From Desulfovibrionaceae bacterium UBA930 (GTDB lineage Bacteria; Desulfobacterota; Desulfovibrionia; Desulfovibrionales; Desulfovibrionaceae): a DNA stretch of 6,026 bases. The notes beneath the pieces were generated by a model. That model ran no database searches. It was not told the origin of the DNA and was given only the letters and a program-made list of their open reading frames with translations. Positions 1 to 5,133 of this stretch are shown here, piece after piece; the stretch's first letter is position 1, and the number at the start of each line of letters is the position of its first letter. A program made the position numbers and the translations under genes. The DNA is taken from contig DBDO01000241.1 of NCBI GenBank assembly GCA_002293605.1, positions 1-6,026 of the forward strand. The letters are read 5' to 3'.

Positions 1-49
1 CCCAGATCCCCCCGCCAGGGGCATCATGCCCCTGGCGGGGGGATCTGGG
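1..49. repeat. Perfect 49-nt GC-rich palindrome (extragenic, reaching the window edge)
   Basis: Bases 1-24 are the exact reverse complement of 26-49 around the single base 25, so either strand can fold into a stem of more than 20 pairs, rich in G-C, with a tiny loop near TCA (24-26). It may extend beyond base 1. It sits downstream of the aminotransferase stop, with no gene across it in view. The form resembles dispersed GC-rich palindromes of Desulfovibrio-like genomes; a 3'-end or termination role is possible but no T-run is seen. Confidence 0.85.
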
Positions 50-65
50 GAGGCTCTGCCTCCCC
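47..65. repeat. Second perfect hairpin, 8-bp stem, abutting the first palindrome
   Basis: GGGGAGGC (47-54) and GCCTCCCC (58-65) pair around TCT (55-57). It shares bases 47-49 with the first palindrome, so both cannot form fully at once. On the minus strand it begins 6 nt after the aminotransferase stop, following TTTTCC. It is a plausible termination or mRNA-end element of that gene, though it lacks a downstream T-run. Confidence 0.8.
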
Positions 66-71
66 GGAAAA

Positions 72-1451
72 CTATTCCTTTGTAACCCGCAGCAGGATTT
101 CGTCAAGCAGGCGGATGCCGAGGTCGATTTCCGCGCGGCTGATATGCAGGGAGGGGGCAAAGGTGATGACGTTTTTGTAGTAGCCGCCCACATCGAGCAC
201 CAGACCGTAGTGTTGCCCGTCAACCATGATATCACCCTTGATGCCCTCGTCCACGATGCGGTCAAGCATGGCCTTGTCCGGGGTAAAGCCATCAGCCTTG
301 CAGATTTCCGCACGTAAGGCGAGGCCCATGCCGTCCACATCCCCAAGGATCGGGTACCGGGCTTGAAGTTCTTTGAGCCCGGCAAGGAAATAGCGGCCCT
401 GTTCGGCAACGCGTTTTTCGTAGTCTTCTTCCGCGAGCATTTTCATGGTTTCCAGCGCCACGGCGGTGCCGAGCGGGTTGCTGGCAAAGGTGGAGTGGGT
501 GGAACCGCAGGGGAAGGCCTGGGGGTTGATCAGGGCCTCTTTGGCCCAGATGCCCGCCAGGGGATTGAGGCCGTTGGTCATGGCCTTGCCGAATACAATG
601 ACATCCGGCGTGACGCCGAAATGTGCCAGCCCCCACAGTCTGCCGGTGCGGTAAAAGCCCATTTGTATTTCATCGTCCACCAGCAGAATCTTGTGTTCAT
701 CCAGCGCGCGCTTCAGCCTGGGGAAATAGTCCTTGGGCGGAACCACATAGCCGCCGGTGCCCTGAATGCATTCCACATAAAAGGCGGCGTATTCCGCTTC
801 CCCGGCTTTGGGGTCCCACATGCCGTAGTATTCGGTTTCAAACAGCCGTTCGAACTGCTTTGCGCAGAAAAGATCGCAGCTGTCGCGCTGCATTCCGTAA
901 GGGCAGCGGAAGCAGTAGGGAAAGGGGATGAACATGCCGCGATCGCCGAAATGCCCGTAGCGCCTGCGGTAGCGGTAGGAGGAGGTGATGGAGGAGGCCC
1001 CGAGCGTGCGGCCGTGGTAGCCGCCCTCAAAGGCGAGCATCAGGCTTTTTCCCCTGCTTGCGTTACGCACCAGTTTGAGGGAATCCTCAATGGCCTGGGA
1101 GCCGCCCACATTGAAGTGCACGCGGCCCTCTTCCCCCCAGATTTTTTTTACGGACGCGCACAAATGCGAGGCCAGCTCCACCTTTTCCTTGTGCAGATAC
1201 TGGGAGGCGAGCTGGGGGAGCGTATCCACCTGGCGCTTCAGGGCCTCATTCAGGCGTTCGTTGGCATAGCCGAAGTTGACGGCGGAATACCACATTTGCA
1301 AATCCAGAAAGGGCCTATCCTGAGTATCGTACAAAAAGGAGCCTTTGCAGCTGGTAAAGAGCTTGGCCGGTTCAAGATAATGCACTGTATCGCCATAGGA
1401 ACAGTATTTCGCCTCTTCCTCAAGCAGCGCCTTTTCATTGATGTTGGCCAT
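72..1451 (-). CDS. Class III PLP-dependent aminotransferase (aspartate aminotransferase-like family, substrate unknown)
   Basis: A 459-residue fold-type I, class III aminotransferase, expected to be cytosolic and to move an amino group between an amine or amino acid and a keto acid through pyridoxal phosphate. Visible motifs are the phosphate-binding turn GGSQAIEDSLKL (about 116-127), GGYHGRT (143-149) whose His146 should stack on the cofactor ring, VDDEIQMGFYRTG (258-270) with Asp260 contacting the pyridine nitrogen, GKAMTNG with the Schiff-base Lys289, and STHSTFASNPLG (317-328). Length is normal for the family. A four-cysteine cluster (Cys180, Cys183, Cys192, Cys196; CxxC-x8-CxxxC) sits mid-protein; similar clusters occur in a subset of class III enzymes. 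The ATG start is supported by AAGGAG 9 nt upstream, inside the end of the phosphatase gene, with a 3-nt intergenic gap, so translation is probably coupled. It stops with TAG just before the palindromes at the window edge. Class is certain. GABA, ornithine, taurine or other substrates cannot be told apart from sequence alone. Confidence 0.93.
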   Translation of the reverse strand: MANINEKALLEEEAKYCSYGDTVHYLEPAKLFTSCKGSFLYDTQDRPFLDLQMWYSAVNFGYANERLNEALKRQVDTLPQLASQYLHKEKVELASHLCASVKKIWGEEGRVHFNVGGSQAIEDSLKLVRNASRGKSLMLAFEGGYHGRTLGASSITSSYRYRRRYGHFGDRGMFIPFPYCFRCPYGMQRDSCDLFCAKQFERLFETEYYGMWDPKAGEAEYAAFYVECIQGTGGYVVPPKDYFPRLKRALDEHKILLVDDEIQMGFYRTGRLWGLAHFGVTPDVIVFGKAMTNGLNPLAGIWAKEALINPQAFPCGSTHSTFASNPLGTAVALETMKMLAEEDYEKRVAEQGRYFLAGLKELQARYPILGDVDGMGLALRAEICKADGFTPDKAMLDRIVDEGIKGDIMVDGQHYGLVLDVGGYYKNVITFAPSLHISRAEIDLGIRLLDEILLRVTKE

Positions 1452-1454
1452 GCC

Positions 1455-2252
1455 TTACATCTCCTTCCTATATGCCCGGGTACGCTCCCCTTTTGCTAGA
1501 TGGGCGGTTTTTCTTTGTGCGCTGCCGTATAAGGGGAAAAAGGGCAGGCCTTCCGCAGGATGCGGACCGGCAAAAAAACGCAAAATATCGAAAAAGTCAT
1601 CGTAATCCGCGTGCGGGATGGCTTTTTCCTCACAATAGGCTTGCAGGGGGTAGCCCCTTCTGGTCAGAACAAAAGAGGCAAGGCCCGCCAGACAGGTATC
1701 CGAACGGCCATCGCCTATAAGCAGAAGCTTGCCCTGTTCCTGTTTTTGTTGCAGCCAGGAATCGGCTGCGGCGCACTTACACACGCCCGAGCCGCAGCCT
1801 TCAGCCGCATGGGGAAAGTCCAGGCTGTAGCCAAAGCCCTTCTGAAAGCGCAAACGGTTGGCGATAACAGGCAGATCCGCAAGGCCGTGGCCTGTAAGAA
1901 TGCGGTTGATGGCGTAATCCATGCCGTCACTGACCACCAGCAGGCCTATATCCCTTGCCGCGCAAAAGCGCCGGAACTCAATGAAGCCATCCATAATGGG
2001 CACGGTGTGAAAAAAGGCGTCCAGACGGGCGAGCGGCGCGTGAATCATGCGCACCTGCTTTTCCATACATTCGCGGGCGGTGATTGCGCCCTTGCGCCAT
2101 GCTTTTTCCACCTCTTCCCAGGCGGGGTCGGCAAAGCGCTCAAACACGGCATCGGTAACGTCAAAACAGGCGATGGTGCCATCGAAATCACAGATAACGT
2201 TCCAGCCGCTTTTCGTGCCTTGCGGGGAGCTATGCTTTTTGCACTCCTTCAT
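1455..2252 (-). CDS. MtnX-like HAD-IB family phosphatase
   Basis: A haloacid dehalogenase-superfamily phosphatase resembling MtnX (2-hydroxy-3-keto-5-methylthiopentenyl-1-phosphate phosphatase of methionine salvage) and phosphoserine phosphatases. Counting from the ATG at 2252 (265 aa), motif I is DFDGT with nucleophile Asp22 and acid/base Asp24, motif II is VVSDG (Ser108), motif III is probably the Lys in GVCKC (Lys159), and motif IV is IGDGRSD (Asp181, Asp185, Mg2+ ligands). The C-terminal stretch ending in DYDDFFDILRFF is like the MtnX C-terminus. An in-frame GTG at 2282 would add 10 residues. The ATG is preferred because AGGA lies 5 nt upstream, whereas the region before the GTG is sequestered in a hairpin; the frame is open back to a stop near the promoter but has no other good start. 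It is the first gene after the promoter at 2351-2378 and is coupled to the aminotransferase. No other methionine-salvage gene is present, so the true substrate is open; the MtnX name reflects similarity only. Confidence 0.88.
   Translation of the reverse strand: MKECKKHSSPQGTKSGWNVICDFDGTIACFDVTDAVFERFADPAWEEVEKAWRKGAITARECMEKQVRMIHAPLARLDAFFHTVPIMDGFIEFRRFCAARDIGLLVVSDGMDYAINRILTGHGLADLPVIANRLRFQKGFGYSLDFPHAAEGCGSGVCKCAAADSWLQQKQEQGKLLLIGDGRSDTCLAGLASFVLTRRGYPLQAYCEEKAIPHADYDDFFDILRFFAGPHPAEGLPFFPLYGSAQRKTAHLAKGERTRAYRKEM
1461..1466 (-). promoter_or_regulatory. Ribosome binding site of the aminotransferase gene, inside the phosphatase 3' end
   Basis: AAGGAG on the minus strand lies 9 nt before the ATG at 1451 and is part of the last sense codons of the phosphatase gene (Arg-Lys-Glu-Met-stop). 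This placement fixes the aminotransferase start and implies that the two genes are translated from one message. Confidence 0.8.
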
Positions 2253-2286
2253 GCCTTTCCTGCTGCTATACGATTTGCCCACGCCG

Positions 2287-2332
2287 CTTGCCCGCTTCCG
2301 CCAGAACAGAGCGCGTGTGCGGAAGAGGCAAG
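2287..2332 (-). promoter_or_regulatory. Long imperfect hairpin in the 5' leader of the phosphatase-aminotransferase unit
   Basis: On the minus strand, CTTGCC (2332-2327) plus CTTCCGC (2325-2319) pair with GCGGAAG (2301-2295) plus GGCAAG (2292-2287), leaving a 1x2 internal loop and a 17-nt apical loop. It lies between the predicted transcription start (about 2344) and the coding start, ending only 4 nt before the alternative GTG codon. There is no T-run after it, so it is not a standard intrinsic terminator. A small alternative stem, AGAGC (2348-2344) with GCTCT (2335-2331), shares two bases with it. A role in mRNA stability or translation control is an inference. Confidence 0.45.
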
Positions 2333-2350
2333 AGCCTTGGTTCGCTCTCT

Positions 2351-2378
2351 ATGATAGCATAAAAAATATGGCGCGCAA
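2351..2378 (-). promoter_or_regulatory. Predicted sigma-70-type promoter with extended -10 for the phosphatase-aminotransferase genes
   Basis: On the minus strand, TTGCGC (2378-2373) serves as the -35 element and TATCAT (2356-2351) as the -10, with a 16-nt spacer. The -10 is preceded by TGC (2359-2357), giving an extended -10 of the TGnTATNAT type. The surroundings are AT-rich, unlike the flanking coding DNA. Transcription should start near 2344, leaving a leader of about 90 nt before the ATG at 2252. This is the only convincing promoter seen between genes in the window. Confidence 0.6.
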
Positions 2379-2383
2379 GGAAT

Positions 2384-2428
2384 TTATATAGAGTAGGCTG
2401 TATGAGGGGCTACAGCGTCGCAGTTCAT
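2384..2428 (-). CDS. Possible small ORF, 14 codons, with strong Shine-Dalgarno
   Basis: ATG at 2428 opens a 14-codon frame reading MNCDAVAPHTAYSI and ending in TAA. It is preceded by AAGGAGG with 5-nt spacing, the best ribosome binding site in the window. It lies 44 nt after the comF stop and just upstream of the promoter at 2351-2378, so it would be translated from the comF message rather than from the downstream one. It has no run of a regulatory amino acid that would suggest classical attenuation. A 6-bp inverted repeat (GCTGTA / TACAGC, 8-nt loop) lies inside it. It could be a real microprotein, a remnant of a lost gene, or a chance ORF; the ribosome binding site is the only positive evidence. 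Confidence 0.35.
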   Translation of the reverse strand: MNCDAVAPHTAYSI

Positions 2429-2433
2429 AAAAT

Positions 2434-2440
2434 CCTCCTT
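2434..2440 (-). promoter_or_regulatory. Strong Shine-Dalgarno before the 14-codon ORF
   Basis: AAGGAGG on the minus strand is fully complementary to the usual anti-SD of 16S rRNA and sits 5 nt before the ATG at 2428. No longer gene uses it, which is the reason for reporting the small ORF. Confidence 0.5.
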
Positions 2441-2472
2441 CGTCCTTGCGCTAAAGAACCGTAGCCAGTTGC

Positions 2473-3237
2473 TCAGTTGCGTTTCGTTGCTGCATACTGC
2501 AAGGGCGTTCTGCTGACCACGGCTGCGCTGACCCGGGCCGCGCCGCTGTGGAGCAGGGCTCTTGCGGCCTCAGCAAGTGTGGCCCCGGTGGTCAGGGTAT
2601 CGTCTACCAGCAGCACATGCAGGCCTTTGACGCTTGCGGAGGCGGCAAAGGCGTTCAGGGTGTTGTTTCTCCGGGCCTTGCGGCTTGCGCCTGTTTGCGG
2701 CGCTGTTGCCCGCACGCGCCGCAGTATATCCGCTTTGAGGGGAACGCGCAGGCGAGTCGCCAGGGGGCGGGCGATTTCCTGGGCCTGGTTGTAGCCCCGT
2801 GAGGCGAGCCGCGCGGAATGCAGGGGAACGGGCACAAGCAGCTCGGCATTCAGCGCGGCAAGGCGCGGATGCCGGGAGAGCAGAGAGCCAAGCGCGTGGC
2901 CGAGCAGGGGGCGGCCTTGAAACTTAAGGGAGATCAAGAGCTTGCGCAGCAATCCTTCGTGCGGCCCGTGAAAGAAAAACTCCTGCCAGGGCGGCGCGTC
3001 TTCAAGACAACGGGCGCAAGCGCAAAGGGGAAGGGTGGGCCAGGCTGCCAGCTCGCCGCAATCCGGGCAAAAGCCCCGCATCCTTCGAGGCATGGCCGAG
3101 GTGCAGGCCGGGCAAAACAGGGAGCTTAAGTCTGCATCGCGAAAAACGCAGGCGCAGGCCTGGCAGCGCCGCTCCCGGCGAAGACAACGAAGCAGGCGGC
3201 CTGCGGCCTGCATAAGCCCTGGTTCAGGCTTTTCCAT
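2473..3237 (-). CDS. ComF family protein (double zinc ribbon + phosphoribosyltransferase-fold domain)
   Basis: 254 residues. The N-terminal quarter has Cys pairs typical of the ComF double zinc ribbon: CQACAC (Cys25, 28, 30), CPAC (42, 45), CPDC (57, 60) and CACARC (72, 74, 77). The C-terminal domain is a type I phosphoribosyltransferase fold, with the LKFQGR segment (104-109), VPVPLH (136-140), the SRGYNQAQ segment (146-153), a T-Q...R..N..AF segment (178-197) and the PRPP-binding loop VLLVDDTLTTGAT (208-220). In naturally competent bacteria ComF acts in the cytosol on incoming single-stranded DNA together with helicase and recombination proteins, but the family (GntX in enterics) is common outside competent species and its reaction is not settled. 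Start ATG at 3237 is the first in frame after a stop; GAGGG overlapping the upstream TGA sits 12 nt away, a rather long spacing. The gap to the upstream gene is 15 nt, so it is probably co-transcribed with it. Confidence 0.9.
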   Translation of the reverse strand: MEKPEPGLMQAAGRLLRCLRRERRCQACACVFRDADLSSLFCPACTSAMPRRMRGFCPDCGELAAWPTLPLCACARCLEDAPPWQEFFFHGPHEGLLRKLLISLKFQGRPLLGHALGSLLSRHPRLAALNAELLVPVPLHSARLASRGYNQAQEIARPLATRLRVPLKADILRRVRATAPQTGASRKARRNNTLNAFAASASVKGLHVLLVDDTLTTGATLAEAARALLHSGAARVSAAVVSRTPLQYAATKRN

Positions 3238-3252
3238 ACAGACATGCCGCCC

Positions 3253-4017
3253 TCATAGCGCCACCGGGCAGGCCCAGCCCTGGTATGCGCCGCCGTGCGC
3301 CAGGGCAAGCTCGATCAGGGGGCAGATCAGCTCGTCAATGCCTTCCGGCGCATCAGGCCGGGAAAAACGCACGGAAAATTCCGTTTCCGGCGGGATGACG
3401 CTGTCTTCCGGAATTGGGGCCGGGACGGGGCCGGAGAGCAAGGCAAAGTCCCTGTCTCTGATGGCCTGGATAAAGGCCCCGGCTGCGCCTTCTTCGAAAA
3501 AAAGCGCCCAGTGTTCAATCTCCCGGCTTTGTTCCAGATCATCGCCTTGTTCCCGCAATTTCTCCAGGGCGCGTCTGTTCTGAATGCCATGCAGGGCATA
3601 GCTGTCCGGAAAAAGAAAGCAGCGGTATGTTTCCCAGGCAGGGTCGCACTGTGTTCCCGTTTCGCAGGCATATTCCGGAAAAAGACTCAAGGTTTCGACA
3701 GCGCGTGTTCCCCAGCCTTCTTCACTGCGCAGGTAAAAGAAAAAGTCGCAACGGCCAGCCCTGGTTGCGCTCCCTGCGTAAACAGCCTGCGCGTTTGCCG
3801 TGAGCGCGCCCTCCAGGCGCTCTTCCAGGGCGCAGAGGCGCTCATACTCTTCCTGCACCGGCAGGCCGTGTTCGTCAGGCTGTTGCAAGGTGACGCTCAG
3901 ATAAGCCATAAAGGGAAAGGCGGTCAGCGGCGCTGCGTCTGCAAGCGAAAGGTCAACGAAAATCGAGGCTGGCTTGCCGTCAATATGGCAGAAGTAGCTG
4001 TCCCAGTCGCCGCTCAT
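3253..4017 (-). CDS. DUF695 domain protein with C-terminal RraB-like (RNase E inhibitor) domain
   Basis: 254 residues, no signal peptide or membrane segment, acidic overall. The first half, beginning GDWDSYFCHIDGKPASIFVDLSL and running to about residue 135, looks like DUF695, a domain of unknown function. The second half (about 139-254), with the stretch HGIQNRRALEKLREQGDDL and then REIEHWALFF, resembles RraB, whose enterobacterial members bind RNase E and lower its activity. The family match is by remembered motif pattern, not by a search. Start ATG at 4017 has GGAG 6 nt upstream. It lies 30 nt after rlmN and 15 nt before comF, consistent with one operon. A link to RNA turnover is suggested by the domain and by the RNA-modifying neighbour rlmN, but binding to any RNase is unproven. 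Confidence 0.75.
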   Translation of the reverse strand: MSGDWDSYFCHIDGKPASIFVDLSLADAAPLTAFPFMAYLSVTLQQPDEHGLPVQEEYERLCALEERLEGALTANAQAVYAGSATRAGRCDFFFYLRSEEGWGTRAVETLSLFPEYACETGTQCDPAWETYRCFLFPDSYALHGIQNRRALEKLREQGDDLEQSREIEHWALFFEEGAAGAFIQAIRDRDFALLSGPVPAPIPEDSVIPPETEFSVRFSRPDAPEGIDELICPLIELALAHGGAYQGWACPVAL

Positions 4018-4047
4018 GTTTCGCTCCGGAAGCTTTGGCGCAAAAAA

Positions 4048-5133
4048 TCAAGCGCCCTGAAAGCCGGGGCCTGCCGCGCTTGCTGCCGCCTTCAACTGGC
4101 CGCAGGCCGCGTTGATGTCCTGGCCTTTGCTTTTTCTTATAGTCGCGGTGATGTTTTTATTCCAGAGATATTTTTCAAAGGCCAGCACAGCCTGCGGGCT
4201 TGGCGCGGCATAGGGCGAACCCTCTGCCGGATTATACAGGATGAGGTTCAGCTTGCCCTTGATGTGGGCCATGAGTTTGGCCAGTTCCGCCGCATCCCGG
4301 AGCGAATCGTTGACGCCGCCGAGCAACAGATATTCAAAGGTCAGGCGCTCTCGTGTTTTGAGGGGGTAGGCGCGCAGGGCTCGCATCATCTCTTCCAGGG
4401 GCCAGCGCGCGGCCTTTGGCATGATTTGCGAGCGCAGTTCCTGGTTCGGCGCATGCAGGGAAACCGCAAGATAGGCCAGACCGCTTTCGCCGAGTTCGCG
4501 CAGGCCCTTTTCCAGACCGCAGGTGGAAACTGTGATGCGCCTGGGCGAAAAGGAAAGGCCCTGTTCGTTGTTTAAGGCGTGCAGGGCGCGCATGAGTTCG
4601 CGCAGGTTGAGCAAAGGCTCGCCCATGCCCATGAACACGAGGTTGCGCAGCGCGGCATTTTCCTGATGTTTTTCGAGATAGTCCTGGGCCACAAGCACCT
4701 GGCCGAGAATTTCCCCCATGCTCATGTTGCGGGAAAAGCCCATGCTCCCGGTGCTGCAAAAGGTGCAGCCCATGGCGCAGCCCACCTGGCAGGACAGGCA
4801 TTGGGTCACACGGCCCTTACCTTCGCGCGATTCAGAAGGAATGAGCACGCTCTCCACGGTTTCGCCGTCTTCAAGGCGCAGCAGGAATTTGATCGTGCCG
4901 TCCTTGCTCTTTTGCACGGAGGCGATTTCCGGCCGGGCAATGCGCGCTTTTTCTTCCAGGCTCGCGCGCAGTTGCAGAGAAAGATCGCTCATGTCGGCAA
5001 AGCTTACGGCCCGCTTGGCCCACAGCCATTTCCATATCTGACGGGCACGAAAAGGGGGCTGGCCCAAGTCATCGCGGACAAAGGCGCTCAGTTCTTCAAA
5101 AGAGAGATTCAGCAGATCGATCATGGCGGACAT
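4048..5133 (-). CDS. rlmN: Dual-specificity rRNA/tRNA adenine C2-methyltransferase RlmN (radical SAM)
   Basis: 361 residues, close to the usual RlmN length. The enzyme methylates C2 of A2503 in 23S rRNA and, in characterised homologues, A37 of some tRNAs, using two SAM molecules and a [4Fe-4S] cluster. The radical-SAM triad CxxxCxxC is Cys119, Cys123 and Cys126, within QVGCAMGCTFCSTGSMGF. Cys112 and Cys344 (in DINAACGQL) occupy the places of the two cysteines needed for the methyl-transfer mechanism in the E. coli enzyme. FMGMGEPLLN (167-176) is the SAM-binding GEP motif, and the N-terminal part (PFRARQIWKWLW, 27-38) is the accessory RNA-binding region. Cfr-type resistance enzymes share the fold, but the N-terminal region and motif spacing fit RlmN. 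Start ATG at 5133 overlaps the ligase stop as TGATG with no clear Shine-Dalgarno, suggesting re-initiation; ATG at 5124 is an alternative. Confidence 0.96.
   Translation of the reverse strand: MSAMIDLLNLSFEELSAFVRDDLGQPPFRARQIWKWLWAKRAVSFADMSDLSLQLRASLEEKARIARPEIASVQKSKDGTIKFLLRLEDGETVESVLIPSESREGKGRVTQCLSCQVGCAMGCTFCSTGSMGFSRNMSMGEILGQVLVAQDYLEKHQENAALRNLVFMGMGEPLLNLRELMRALHALNNEQGLSFSPRRITVSTCGLEKGLRELGESGLAYLAVSLHAPNQELRSQIMPKAARWPLEEMMRALRAYPLKTRERLTFEYLLLGGVNDSLRDAAELAKLMAHIKGKLNLILYNPAEGSPYAAPSPQAVLAFEKYLWNKNITATIRKSKGQDINAACGQLKAAASAAGPGFQGA

Larger units (their letters stand above)
2283..2472. other. Intergenic region between comF and the phosphatase gene
   Basis: This 190-nt region holds, in the direction of transcription, the strong Shine-Dalgarno and 14-codon ORF, the extended -10 promoter, and the leader hairpin. 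It is AT-richer than its surroundings in the middle. No convincing intrinsic terminator for the upstream operon was found, so read-through from comF into the phosphatase gene is possible. Confidence 0.6.

Noticed and set aside
1142..1149. Run of eight identical bases in the aminotransferase gene as a phase-variation or slippage site
   Set aside because: The frame is intact and the run encodes ordinary Lys-Lys-Ile codons. A single short A-run is not enough evidence for programmed slippage.
363..1499. Long open frame on the plus strand opposite the aminotransferase gene (378 codons)
   Set aside because: It lies fully antisense to a gene with clear catalytic motifs, has low-complexity Gly/Ala/Val-rich content and no recognisable domain. 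It is a by-product of GC-rich codon use.
1560..2354. Plus-strand open frame of 264 codons opposite the phosphatase gene
   Set aside because: It runs antisense through the HAD motifs and into the promoter region, with no recognisable domain.
4037..4056. GGCGC/GCGCC stem with T-run in its loop at the rlmN stop, as a terminator
   Set aside because: Only 5 pairs, and the T-run is in the loop rather than after the stem. The next gene follows 30 nt later with its own ribosome binding site, so termination here is unlikely.
3295..4575. Plus-strand open frame of 426 codons opposite the DUF695 and rlmN genes
   Set aside because: It crosses two well-supported minus-strand genes and their junction, and shows no family motif. 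Treated as a shadow frame.
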